NCBI GenBank assembly: GCA_015956445.1
Contig: WIUZ02000007.1
Location: 1,860,001 to 1,924,000 of the forward strand
Reading direction: 5' to 3'
Length of the DNA: 64,000 bases
Source: Thelephora terrestris
Taxonomy: Eukaryota; Basidiomycota; Agaricomycetes; Thelephorales; Thelephoraceae
Part shown: positions 10,390 through 19,162 of the stretch, piece after piece
Position numbering within the stretch: position 1 is the first letter of the stretch
Layout of the letters: every line of letters begins with the position of its first letter
Made by a program: the position numbers and the translations under genes
Notes under the pieces: generated by a model
What the model saw: the letters and a program-made list of their open reading frames with translations, nothing else
The model's database searches: none
What the model was told of the DNA's origin: nothing

Positions 10390-10629
10390 ATCTCTTGTTA
10401 TTTAATTTCTCGAGTTTTCTTTTTTGGACCACCTTCACCTTATGTTTCCCCTTCCTATCCCTATATCTATCGTCTGACCCCATCCACTCGTTTGAAATTT
10501 TTTTTTTTCTCTATGTTTCCCTCTCTTCGTCTTATGCCTCCCGATTTCTTTCCTATGCTTTTTCCGTCTTATCCCGGACTCATTTCTCTTTACTTATTCT
10601 TGCAGATTGCGCTCGGACTGATCTTGTGA

Positions 10630-10662
10630 CCGGGGACGGTCATGATTTCAAGTCCCGAGGAG
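10630..10662 (+). repeat. 33-bp direct repeat, left copy (polypurine-tract-like)
   Basis: This stretch ends CAAGTCCCGAGGAG and aligns over 33 bases with 12945–12977, sharing roughly four in five positions. The right copy sits directly before the 3' LTR and holds the working polypurine tract. The left copy, about 240 bp after pol, is where that tract would be expected if the antisense cassette were absent. Confidence 0.75.
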
Positions 10663-11046
10663 CCCCATACCCTCGCGAACGCTCGCGCTCGCTGATAGTG
10701 AGGTAACTCTTCGTGAGACCCACTAGAGACACTACCTCGAGTAGTGGTCCTCACCCAATTTTTCCCTCGCTTTGCGACTGATCTTCGGATCTGGTCACAC
10801 CGCATACTACTAACCTTGCGTTGTGATTCGTCGCAATGTCCCCCACTCCTTTAGCTCTCCTATTTTCATTCACCAACCGCCAACGACTCCCGACTCCCTC
10901 CCGATTTACTTCCCTCCCTCCCGGCTCGCTTTCCCCTCACGACGTTACAAAACCAAGAAAACCGACATCTATTCACGACACAAAAACGAAGACACAGTAT
11001 TGTTGATAGTCCAAGATATGCGCAGATCGAATTTACCTCCCCATCC

Positions 11047-11760
11047 TCACTCGCTCACTACCCCCTCGTCCCCTCCACCCTCCTCTTCACCACCTTCTCC
11101 TCCCGCACTATCCCCAGCCCCCGATCCCTCTCCCGCATCCGACAACTCGAAGTCGCTATCTCCCGGCGGAACGTCCGTCACGTACTCGAGGTCCGAGTCC
11201 TCGTAGACGCCCTCACCACCGTCAGCGATGATGGCCTCGTTCAACGCCGCGAGGATCTCCTTCCCGACCAGGCGACGATCCTCGACCCTCGCCACGATCT
11301 CGTTGGCGTCCGCGCGTTCTCGACGCAGGATGGAGCGAAGTTCGGTTCGTCTGAGTTGCAGATCGAACCTCGACTGTCCAGACCCTCCCGCCGCATCACC
11401 CAACGGAGCCAGGTCAGCGAAGAAGACCGTGGCAACGTCTGGAGGTCTCACACCCCCCGAGACTTGAACCGGAGCCTGAAAAGAAGCCCCAGCAGCTCCC
11501 GACCTCGATCTCGTCGACATCGAGGGCGCGACATCCCTCAGCCTCATCCTGCCCACCTCCACCGTTCCGAGTTCCGTCGCCATCGCGCTCTTCGAGCGAT
11601 GTTTCTCGGCGTCCTTCCTACGCAGTGCCTTCCCGGCTTCAGAAGGCTCGATGTTCGGCCACTTCCCGATCCCAAAGCTCTTCAGCCCGAAGGAGCAGGC
11701 CTTCCTCCCGACGCCACAGGGCGCGCACTTCACCTTCTGGTCTTGGCCAGGATACCACAA
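11047..11760 (-). CDS. Antisense ORF with Cys motif and acidic tail
   Basis: This 237-codon frame has an N-terminal Cys cluster (CAPCGVGRKAC, with another Cys region nearby) that resembles a small zinc-binding or DNA-binding motif. A basic, Arg-rich middle follows that may form a coiled coil, then a strongly acidic Gly/Glu/Asp tail. It is probably the last coding segment of the antisense gene. No firm family was recognised; a transcription-factor-like role is only suggested by the Cys cluster and acidic end. Confidence 0.5.
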   Translation of the reverse strand: MWYPGQDQKVKCAPCGVGRKACSFGLKSFGIGKWPNIEPSEAGKALRRKDAEKHRSKSAMATELGTVEVGRMRLRDVAPSMSTRSRSGAAGASFQAPVQVSGGVRPPDVATVFFADLAPLGDAAGGSGQSRFDLQLRRTELRSILRRERADANEIVARVEDRRLVGKEILAALNEAIIADGGEGVYEDSDLEYVTDVPPGDSDFELSDAGEGSGAGDSAGGEGGEEEGGGDEGVVSE

Positions 11761-11821
11761 AGGAGCGCACCTCCTCTGGCTCTTCTTCTTGCGAGAACAG
11801 AGACCGCAAGTCTACAGAACG

Positions 11822-12364
11822 TCAGCACCCTCGCTCCGGACTCTCGACTGACGGACTCACCGCCCCTCTGGCAAGAGGAATACGCTCGACGTCCAACGGA
11901 TCACCCTCGACGACCGTCTCTCCACTCAGATCCAGCAACGCCGGCTCCTCCTTCTCCGACTCGTCTGACTCCACCCGCTGGTTCCGGCGCGACTTCCTCG
12001 ACTTTTTCGACGTCGACGGCCCCTCCTCCTTGCTAGGCGAGCTCGAGAGCACCCGCTTCGTCCCAACGGATGGCTCCACAGCCTGAGCTCTCGTCTTCGG
12101 TGTTGGCTTCGCCCTTGGCGGCACCACAACCTCGAACCTCTCTCTAACCCTCCCCTTTCCCTTATCGACTCGCGCTGGAGCTGGTGCGATCTCCTCGCCC
12201 ACCATCTCGACGTCTTCTGCAGGTTCCGTAGCCATTGGAGCCGGTTCAGTAGAAATCCTCGCGCTTGGCGCTGGCGTTGGCGCCCTATGACTCGTCGTTC
12301 CCGTCGTCGTTCCCGCCGTCGTCCCAGCCGCTGTCCCAGTCGAGTTCCCGAAGTCCGGAACCAT
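11822..12364 (-). CDS. Antisense ORF, Thr/Ala repeats and basic stretch
   Basis: This 180-codon frame starts with a Gly/Thr/Ala repeat, then has a Lys/Arg-rich segment (KKSRKSRRNQR) that could be a nuclear localisation signal. It is probably the middle segment of the same antisense gene. The low-complexity composition gives no homology. Confidence 0.4.
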   Translation of the reverse strand: MVPDFGNSTGTAAGTTAGTTTGTTSHRAPTPAPSARISTEPAPMATEPAEDVEMVGEEIAPAPARVDKGKGRVRERFEVVVPPRAKPTPKTRAQAVEPSVGTKRVLSSSPSKEEGPSTSKKSRKSRRNQRVESDESEKEEPALLDLSGETVVEGDPLDVERIPLARGAVSPSVESPERGC

Positions 12365-12503
12365 CTCTGCTTCGATATGCCCGACCTTGTGGGCGGCCTC
12401 CGCGAAGTCTGTAACGAGCCTCAGTGGCTCAATATGGAAGGCCCTACAAACGTCCCGATGCCTCGACTACCCTCGCGCAGTTAGCTTCCGCCTCTCCTAG
12501 CCC

Positions 12504-12797
12504 CTAAGTAACGTCACTCACCAACCACGCCGACAAGTGATCCGCCCACGGCCCTCGTAGCTCCTTCTCTTCCTCGAGGCGCCCCTCCAGAGTCTTGAGC
12601 CGCCACACCGCCAGTACCGACTGCCAGACGAGGTTCACGCAGTCGGGAGACCCCGCGATGAGCTGCCTGATCTCCGGCTTCGACCACTCGTCTTTCTCCG
12701 GAGGAAAGAGACAGTCCTCCCCTAGTTGATCGAGCTCCGCGAACGGCGCGATCCCGTTGGGTCCCTTCGACGGAGTCCAGTCGCCAGCATAGTCCAT
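12504..12797 (-). CDS. Antisense ORF, likely N-terminal segment
   Basis: An ATG at 12797 opens a well-composed frame (MDYAGDWTPSKGPNG...) of about 97 codons with a Leu/Glu-rich C-terminal helix. A GT donor-like site lies at its end, and an AG acceptor lies before the next open segment. This is likely the start of the antisense gene. An ATG further upstream in the same frame extends it but adds a less convincing N-terminus. Confidence 0.4.
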   Translation of the reverse strand: MDYAGDWTPSKGPNGIAPFAELDQLGEDCLFPPEKDEWSKPEIRQLIAGSPDCVNLVWQSVLAVWRLKTLEGRLEEEKELRGPWADHLSAWLVSDVT

Positions 12798-12944
12798 TGA
12801 AGAGTAGAGAGGTTGTCGAGAGAGTCTGCGAAGAAGAGAGGTGATGATGTGGCAGCGAGAAGTTTTTCCTTTTGTCTCGCGCACTTACCCGATTCGAACG
12901 CCTCGTGTCAGCCTCGTGTTCGCCTCGCGCCTCCCTCGTGGCAA

Positions 12945-12977
12945 CCAGGGATGGTTGATATCTCAAGTCCCGAGGAG
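12945..12977 (+). repeat. 33-bp direct repeat, right copy with polypurine tract
   Basis: This is the partner of 10630–10662. Its end plus the following A gives CGAGGAGA directly before the TG of the 3' LTR, the expected place of the plus-strand primer tract. Confidence 0.75.
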
Positions 12978-12978
12978 A

Positions 12979-14273
12979 TGACCTGACTCCGTTTTCCTGG
13001 CCCTCCGACTCAGATCCATCACCCATCCTCCCTCCAGCGATTCGGGTCCCTTCCCCACCTGCCTGCCCTGTGTCGCGACGTATCGCGAGCCTCCCTCCTC
13101 GACCTGACGCTCCATCGACTCTCGCCAGTCTCCCGCCAGTCTCGCGACCTCCCGCCCGTCTGGACTTCACCAAAACTCTCTAAGTCCACATTCCGAGTCC
13201 GGCTTCCCCGATCCCGCGTGCCCTCCGATCACTTCCGCCTCTCGACAATGACTCGACCCCTTGTTCGTCGTTGTTCGGATCCCCCGCATCGGTCCGTCGT
13301 CCCGACTCTGGAACACGTGCCTCCCGCTCCTTTGTTGCACGTCGACGCCGCCCCGATCCTCTCGCCGCGTTGCCCGACTCCCGCCTGTTCCACTTCAGCC
13401 ATCTTTTGACGTCTTGGTTCGATCATCCATTCTGTAGCTTCGTAGTTTCCCACGATGCCTTCATTCCTCCCTCACCCCTTCCCGCCGCCTTGTTCGTTCC
13501 TCCCGCGTTCTTGTTCTCTCTATCCGATCCGCTCTTCGCTTTGTATGACCTCCCTACGCCCTTCACGACCTTCACGACTCCCGTTCTCTCGCGACGTTCG
13601 CTTTGTTCACTTCTCTTTCTCCCTCTTTTCATGTTCTACTTTCGACCTCTCTCTCTACCCACTATATAAGTGTCAGTAGATAGGCCTGGTTCGAATAACG
13701 AAGTGCAGTTCCCCCTTTCCCTCTAAAGTTCAACTCAGCCTTGCGCTGTCTAAAGCCCTCAACACTCTTCGTTCCTCGCGACCAAGTTCTCTTTGAGCGC
13801 AGTGCTCGAAGAACCCTCTAGCTTTTCTCTTTCCTCGTCTCGACTTCTCTCGACGTGAAGCGCAGTGCTTCTCGACCTTCTCTACTCGTCTCGCGAGCGC
13901 AGTGCTCTACTCCAGTCTTGAGCGCAGTGCTCAGCTCTTAGCTCTTCGTGGCGAACGCAGTGTTCACCACCTCTACTAGTTTCTTCTCGTCTCAGGTATT
14001 CGCTCGTTCTCTCGTCTCGCGCTGATAGCTTCCTTCTTAGCCACCTATCCCGCCGCGACCCTCTTCGTCGCGACGCTTGTCTATTGAGACTCTATTCTAT
14101 CGCCACCACCTCCTATTCCCTCCCTACTTCTCCCTACTCCTCCCTACTCCTCCCTACTCCTCTCTACCTCTACCTGCTTTACCCTACCGACGTCTGCACA
14201 ACCGGTCACCCACACCCTTCAGCTCCCTCTTCTTGCTACGTGTTCCCACGACTTAGCGAGACTGGGTAGTTCA
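12979..14273 (+). repeat. Gypsy 3' LTR
   Basis: This is nearly identical to the 5' LTR (TG...CA ends, same TATA box, same five hairpins). It has three instead of four copies of a 10-bp CTACTCCTCC-type unit and only a handful of substitutions. Its right edge abuts the truncated Copia 3' LTR. Confidence 0.95.
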
Positions 14274-14351
14274 GCGGTCGTGGGAAGTAACTACTAAAAG
14301 CGTAACCGTATAAGGGAAGGTTCGAAGCACGGAAAGTCTACTGTTTCAACA
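14274..14351 (-). repeat. Copia 3' LTR remnant
   Basis: This is the first 78 bases of the LTR in the element's own direction, starting TGTTGAAAC. It matches the outer end of the right LTR. The remainder is absent and is not found on the far side of the Gypsy element either. Confidence 0.9.
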
Positions 14352-14360
14352 CTCCCTCTG
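14352..14360 (-). other. Copia polypurine tract
   Basis: On the minus strand this reads CAGAGGGAG and lies directly before the LTR start, the expected plus-strand primer tract. Confidence 0.7.
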
Positions 14361-14400
14361 ACTTGAACGTGCGGAGAGGCAAAAGAGAAAGAAAAACAAA

Positions 14401-17400
14401 TTAAGAGTCCCTTCGTTTGAGAACAAGATCTAAGTTAGTTGAATACGCATCCCTCGAACTAACAAAGGAATCTACGGGAAGTGACTTGGTAAGGAAATCA
14501 GCCAAGTTATCGCAAGAGGGAACATAAGGAATGGAAATCTCGTTGCGATCGACGCGATCGCGCGTTGCGTGGAATTTTACGCCGAAATGCTTTGAGCCCT
14601 TGTGTGTGACTTCACCACGGGTAGCCAAGGCAATGGCGGACTGCGAATCGCAGTTGATTTTGAGGGGACCACGGAGGGGGCGACCGATAGCGTCGGCCAT
14701 GCTCCTGATCCAGGAGGCTTGACGACCGGCAGACCAAAGAGAAATATATTCGGCCTCCATAGTCGATTCGGCAGTGAGCTCCTGTTTTCTACTTGACCAA
14801 GAAATCGGGCCTTTCGATAGGAAGAAGATGCTGCCTGAGACAGATCGCCGTTTATCTTCCGGAGCGGGGTCGTTGCCAAAATCCGCATCGCAAAAACCTA
14901 CTGGGATTGAACTGAATTCGTTCGCAGGCTGCCTATAGTAGACGAGGCATTTCTCCTTTTCATGAGAGAGATAGCCTAGAACGCGGGCGACGGCCTGCAT
15001 GTGTTTTGCGGATGGGTTGGCGGAGAACTGGGAGAGTCTCCCAACCACGTAGCCTAAGTCCGGGCGAGTGCCGAGCATGATATACATCAGAGACCCGATA
15101 GCACTCTGATACTCCCGTACGATGGCGGGGTCATTATCCTCAACGGGATCGGGGTTCGGTTCCAAGTAACCGGCGGTAGTCATCGGGGTCTTGAAAGCTT
15201 TCAAGGTCACGTTAACGCGAGCCAAGACAGACTCGATAAAGGCGACCTGATCCAACGCAATAAAGGCGTGTGAGATGCCTCGTGTAATACCGGGTTTACG
15301 GGACCGACTGATCCGCATGCCGAGGAAGAAGTGGGCGTCAACTGGTGGCGTAATGTCGAAGTATTTGGGAATCCATTTTTCGAACTCGTTGGTAAGTATC
15401 TTGTCGCCGATAGGAAACAAGTCGTCCACGTAGACAGGGAGTACTAGCGTATAACGCGTTCCTCGCACGACTTTGTGGGCCACAAACGTGTGGGGCTCCG
15501 ACTTCACCTGAGTGAGACCAAACTTGGCCATCGTTTCCTTCAGCTTGAGGTACCATTGACGACCAGCCTGCTTTAGCCCATAAAGCGCCTTCTTGAGAAG
15601 AAGACAATGCCCGGCAGGAATATCGTAACCTTCCGGGGCTTCCATGAAAATTTCCTCGTCCAAGTCTCCATAGAGGTAAGCGGTTTTGACGTCGATCTGA
15701 CGCACTTCCCAGTCCTCCTGTACGGCGTACGCAAGAAGGAGCCGTAAGGTTTCCAGCCTGGTGACCGGAGCGAACGTCTCCTGGTAATCCTGACCGTAGA
15801 CCTGGGTAAAACCGCGAGCGACCAAGCGGGCCTTATAGCGAGTGACTTCGCCGTTAGCACCATACTTTGCTCGGTAAACCCACTTGCAACTAACAACGTT
15901 AGTGTTCTTGGGACGAGGGACCACTTCCCATGTTCCTCTGCCTTCGAGTGAGGCGATCTCTTCCGCTTCGGCAGCCTTCCACTGATCTGATTGTTTGGAC
16001 TTCATCGCCTCGGTATGACTCCTTGGCTCCATCACAGAAGACGCCTGGGTGTAAAGTTCGACCATGCTGAGATAAGCAATATCGGCCGCAGTCAAGTCTC
16101 CCTCTGAAGCGACGTGCTCTAATTCCGTCGGGATTGGAGGAGACGCGTTGCGAGTTGTGCGAACGCGCCCAGATCGCCTTGGCCCTTCATTGGAAGTGAT
16201 TACTTCCTCAGTTGGGACTGGAACTTCCAGTGCGACCTCCGGTTGCGAGGGATCGGGAGAAGACTGATCCGGTGGTGTCAGGAATCTGACCGCGTCGGTA
16301 GCGGAGTTGTCCTCGTTGTCATCGTCATCGTCCTCGGATGAGGAACCTGACGCTTCACTGTCCCGTGGATCGAGATCTTCGGGATCGAAGTCGTCCGAAC
16401 TGGACTTGGACTGAGAAGGAGGAGGGGGAGTAGGTTGAGCGGTCGCCGACGAGGCTTCCGCGGGAGGAGAGGGTTGACGTGGGGGAGTCCCGTTGTCGGG
16501 CGGCGTACGTGCCAGAGGTGCCGGTGATTCGGCGGGTGGAGTCGATTGATCTCTACCTTGACGATCGTCATCAACCGAAGATTCGTAGTCGGAATCCTCT
16601 TCTTCCCCATCAGAACTTTGAGGGTCGAAGAAACTCCAAGGGACGGTGGCGGTGGAAGGAGGTAATTTTGTCTTAGACGACGATGCAACGGGTTTGGTGG
16701 CAGGAGGAGAACGAGAGGGTTTGGAGGGAGCTGGAGCTGGGACAGGAGGAGTGGGAGCAGGAGGCTGGATCGCAGGCCGATTCGGAAGTTCCGATTCGTC
16801 GAACTTGACGTTAGCCGAGACAACGATTCTCCGGGATGCCGGATTCCATAAACGGAAGGCCTTAGATCCTGCTTCGTAACCGAGGAATACCATAGGCAGA
16901 GCCTTTGGATCCCACTTCTTCGCTGCTTCGTTGTAAGCCCAGGCGCGACAACCGAACGTGCGGAAATGAGAAACATTCGGAGTCCTTCCGAACATAAGTT
17001 CGTAAGGCGTCCGCCAGTCTAGACCTCTTCGAGGGACGCGGTTGAGGATATGTGCCGCAGAACCCATCGCTTCGGCCCAAAAACCTTTGGACATACCAGA
17101 ATGTTCCCGCATAGCGCGGGCAGACCCGAGAAGAGTCTGGTTCATCCGCTCGGCAACGCCGTTTTGTTGCGGTGTGTAGGGCGCCGAGGTTTCCCGAATA
17201 ATCCCGTGCTCCAAGAGATACTCCGAAAATTCCTCAGACAGGAATTCTCCACCACGATCAGAGTGAAAGAACTTGATCTTTCTTCCGGTTAAGTTCTCAG
17301 CCATCGCTTTGAACTCTTTGAACTTCTCAAAAGTTTGATCCTTGGACTTGAGGAAGTAGACCCACGTAAAAGAGGTCTTGTCATCGGTGAAGACGCAGCA

Positions 17401-19038
17401 GTAATTGGCACCGCCAATTGACTGCACTTCCATCGGTCCCATAAGATCCGAATGGATCCGTTCGATCGGGTAAGCAGATCGTGTTTCCTGAGAGGCGGCC
17501 GATTTGAACATACAGCGCTTGGCCTTCCCGACAATACAGCCGGTACATGACACCTTCGGGGCCTCGGTTTCGTCCAATACGATACCGTTGACGGGAGGGT
17601 TAGAAACCCTTGCCTTCTGAATCGCCTTCCAATTCGCGTGGCCCAAGCGCTGATGCCAAGTGGTGATAGGTAGGGCGGCGAGAGAATTGAGAGAGCGAAT
17701 ACGATGTGGGTAGTCAGCCCACATGTACACGAGGTAGAGGGATGAATGGCGACGTCCATCGAAAGAAACGCTTCCGTTCGAGATAGAAACTTTTCCCGAG
17801 TGGATGGAGATGGTAAAACCTTTTGCGTCGAATTTACTGACGCTGAGGAAGCGACGTTTGATGCCAGAAACGTGAAGGACGTCGGTGAGGATGATTGTCG
17901 CAAATCTGCGGGGTGCGATCTCGACGTGTCGCGTGACTTTGCCTTTGCCAAGAATCCTGAGTCGAGTGGTGCCATCGCCAAGAGTAACTGATCGTTCCTC
18001 CGAGAACAGACAGTAATCTTGAAAATCCGTGCCGTAAGGGGACATATGGTCGGTAGCACCGGAGTCGAGCAGCCAATTTTCAGTTCCAGACCCAAAATAG
18101 CAGGAAACGAAGATCTCGGATTGCTCGGCGGAGGAGGACGCAGTAGTTACATTGGCATCTACTACGTTGAGCGATCCGGACCCGGAACTGGAGGAGGAGG
18201 CCTTGGAAGGACAATCCTGCCTAAAATGCCCCGGCTGCCCGCAAGTGTAACACTTGTAGCCATCGGGTGGGGACTTTTTCTCTTTCTGCTTCTTCGACTT
18301 CTCCTTCTTTGGGCCCTGTTTCTTCTTCGGCTGCTTGACCGTGATTACGTTAGCTGCCGAGTCGGCCGCCTCGCCCTTCTTCCGGTTCTCGTACTCGAGA
18401 ATTCGAGCGCGAACGGTGTCGATCGAGAGGTCTTCGGCAGAAGGGGTGGAGGTGAGGAAATAGTCCTTGATGTGGGCGTAGGAGTCGGGGAGAGCGAGAA
18501 CAATGAGAGCGGCGAATTGCCAACTTTCAAACGTGAACTTGTGGAGGTGACATTTGGACCGTAGCTCCGCCATGTCGTTGAGCTGCTGCTCAACGTTACC
18601 GTCGTCGATGAACTTCGTCTTGACCAGGCGACCCCAGTCGAGCATAGCCGAGATACCGTCCTTCTTTTGGTACTTGACCTTAAGAAACTCCCATCTCTCG
18701 TGGGGAGTCGGCTCGCGATCGAAAATCTCGACGACGGCGGGAACGGTCTCGGTGGCCTCGGTTTTGACGTTGGTAACTTTGACTTTCGGGAGATCCTTCA
18801 ACTCCTGCTGAATTGGAGTGATGACGGTGGATCCAATGAGTCCTTTGGCCTTGTTGTAGCGACTGCGAAACTTGGCCTTCTCAGCGACGGAATCGTCGTA
18901 AGGTACGTCCTCTCCAGTGATCTGGTCCCAGCAGTCACCTAACAACGCTAGGTTCTCTACTGCAGTGGACCACTCGGCGTAATTTGCCTGGCCGGCGAGG
19001 ACAGGGACGCTTGAAATTTGCTTAGCGAGATCGGACAT
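14401..19038 (-). CDS. Copia Gag–protease–integrase–RT–RNase H polyprotein
   Basis: A single 1545-codon frame in Copia order. It has a UBN2-type Gag, a CCHC knuckle (CYTCGQPGHFRQDC, near residue 262), an aspartic protease (WLLDSGATDHMS, near 323), a GAG-pre-integrase zinc region (near 460), an integrase core (HSDRGGEF, near 592), a long Pro/Ser-rich linker, reverse transcriptase with YVDD (near 1200), and RNase H to the C-terminus. Integrase before RT separates Copia from Gypsy. The frame looks intact. Confidence 0.95.
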   Translation of the reverse strand: MSDLAKQISSVPVLAGQANYAEWSTAVENLALLGDCWDQITGEDVPYDDSVAEKAKFRSRYNKAKGLIGSTVITPIQQELKDLPKVKVTNVKTEATETVPAVVEIFDREPTPHERWEFLKVKYQKKDGISAMLDWGRLVKTKFIDDGNVEQQLNDMAELRSKCHLHKFTFESWQFAALIVLALPDSYAHIKDYFLTSTPSAEDLSIDTVRARILEYENRKKGEAADSAANVITVKQPKKKQGPKKEKSKKQKEKKSPPDGYKCYTCGQPGHFRQDCPSKASSSSSGSGSLNVVDANVTTASSSAEQSEIFVSCYFGSGTENWLLDSGATDHMSPYGTDFQDYCLFSEERSVTLGDGTTRLRILGKGKVTRHVEIAPRRFATIILTDVLHVSGIKRRFLSVSKFDAKGFTISIHSGKVSISNGSVSFDGRRHSSLYLVYMWADYPHRIRSLNSLAALPITTWHQRLGHANWKAIQKARVSNPPVNGIVLDETEAPKVSCTGCIVGKAKRCMFKSAASQETRSAYPIERIHSDLMGPMEVQSIGGANYCCVFTDDKTSFTWVYFLKSKDQTFEKFKEFKAMAENLTGRKIKFFHSDRGGEFLSEEFSEYLLEHGIIRETSAPYTPQQNGVAERMNQTLLGSARAMREHSGMSKGFWAEAMGSAAHILNRVPRRGLDWRTPYELMFGRTPNVSHFRTFGCRAWAYNEAAKKWDPKALPMVFLGYEAGSKAFRLWNPASRRIVVSANVKFDESELPNRPAIQPPAPTPPVPAPAPSKPSRSPPATKPVASSSKTKLPPSTATVPWSFFDPQSSDGEEEDSDYESSVDDDRQGRDQSTPPAESPAPLARTPPDNGTPPRQPSPPAEASSATAQPTPPPPSQSKSSSDDFDPEDLDPRDSEASGSSSEDDDDDNEDNSATDAVRFLTPPDQSSPDPSQPEVALEVPVPTEEVITSNEGPRRSGRVRTTRNASPPIPTELEHVASEGDLTAADIAYLSMVELYTQASSVMEPRSHTEAMKSKQSDQWKAAEAEEIASLEGRGTWEVVPRPKNTNVVSCKWVYRAKYGANGEVTRYKARLVARGFTQVYGQDYQETFAPVTRLETLRLLLAYAVQEDWEVRQIDVKTAYLYGDLDEEIFMEAPEGYDIPAGHCLLLKKALYGLKQAGRQWYLKLKETMAKFGLTQVKSEPHTFVAHKVVRGTRYTLVLPVYVDDLFPIGDKILTNEFEKWIPKYFDITPPVDAHFFLGMRISRSRKPGITRGISHAFIALDQVAFIESVLARVNVTLKAFKTPMTTAGYLEPNPDPVEDNDPAIVREYQSAIGSLMYIMLGTRPDLGYVVGRLSQFSANPSAKHMQAVARVLGYLSHEKEKCLVYYRQPANEFSSIPVGFCDADFGNDPAPEDKRRSVSGSIFFLSKGPISWSSRKQELTAESTMEAEYISLWSAGRQASWIRSMADAIGRPLRGPLKINCDSQSAIALATRGEVTHKGSKHFGVKFHATRDRVDRNEISIPYVPSCDNLADFLTKSLPVDSFVSSRDAYSTNLDLVLKRRDS

Positions 19039-19147
19039 CGCGTAAGACTTTTTGTGATGAAGAGGGTAGGATGCAAAGGAGGTAGGAGGGGAGATGGTTC
19101 TTGATAAAACGAGGTGGGTAGCGTAGTCTGAGGTTTAGAGCGTTCGA

Positions 19148-19162
19148 GCCGGGCTCATAACC
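19148..19162 (-). other. Copia primer site matching a tRNAiMet anticodon stem-loop
   Basis: Directly inside the 5' LTR end the minus strand reads GGTTATGAGCCCGGC. Its complement, GCCGGGCTCATAACC, has the form of the initiator-Met tRNA anticodon arm (CAT anticodon) rather than a tRNA 3' end. Drosophila copia is known to prime from a 5' half of tRNAiMet, so the same mode is inferred here. Confidence 0.8.

Larger units (their letters stand above)
10663..12944 (-). other. Antisense-ORF cassette inside the Gypsy element
   Basis: About 2.3 kb lies between the two copies of the 33-bp repeat and has no pol homology. It carries three consecutive minus-strand open segments, described separately, whose gaps have plausible splice signals. 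It therefore looks like one multi-exon antisense gene carried as cargo. Antisense genes between integrase and the 3' LTR are known in some plant and fungal LTR elements; the function here is unknown. Confidence 0.65.
2174..14273 (+). mobile_element. Ty3/Gypsy LTR retrotransposon, looks whole
   Basis: This is a complete-looking Gypsy element of about 12.1 kb. It has a 5' LTR, primer site, gag–protease frame, overlapping pol frame (RT, RNase H, integrase), an antisense-ORF cassette, a short polypurine tract and a 3' LTR. Its main frames are open. The two LTRs differ by only a few substitutions and one 10-bp unit of a TCCCTACTCC-type array (1305 against 1295 bp), so the copy is young. The five bases at each outer edge (ACCGG and GCGGT) do not match. 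The right edge abuts a truncated Copia LTR, so the copy may have been through recombination after it arrived. Confidence 0.93.
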
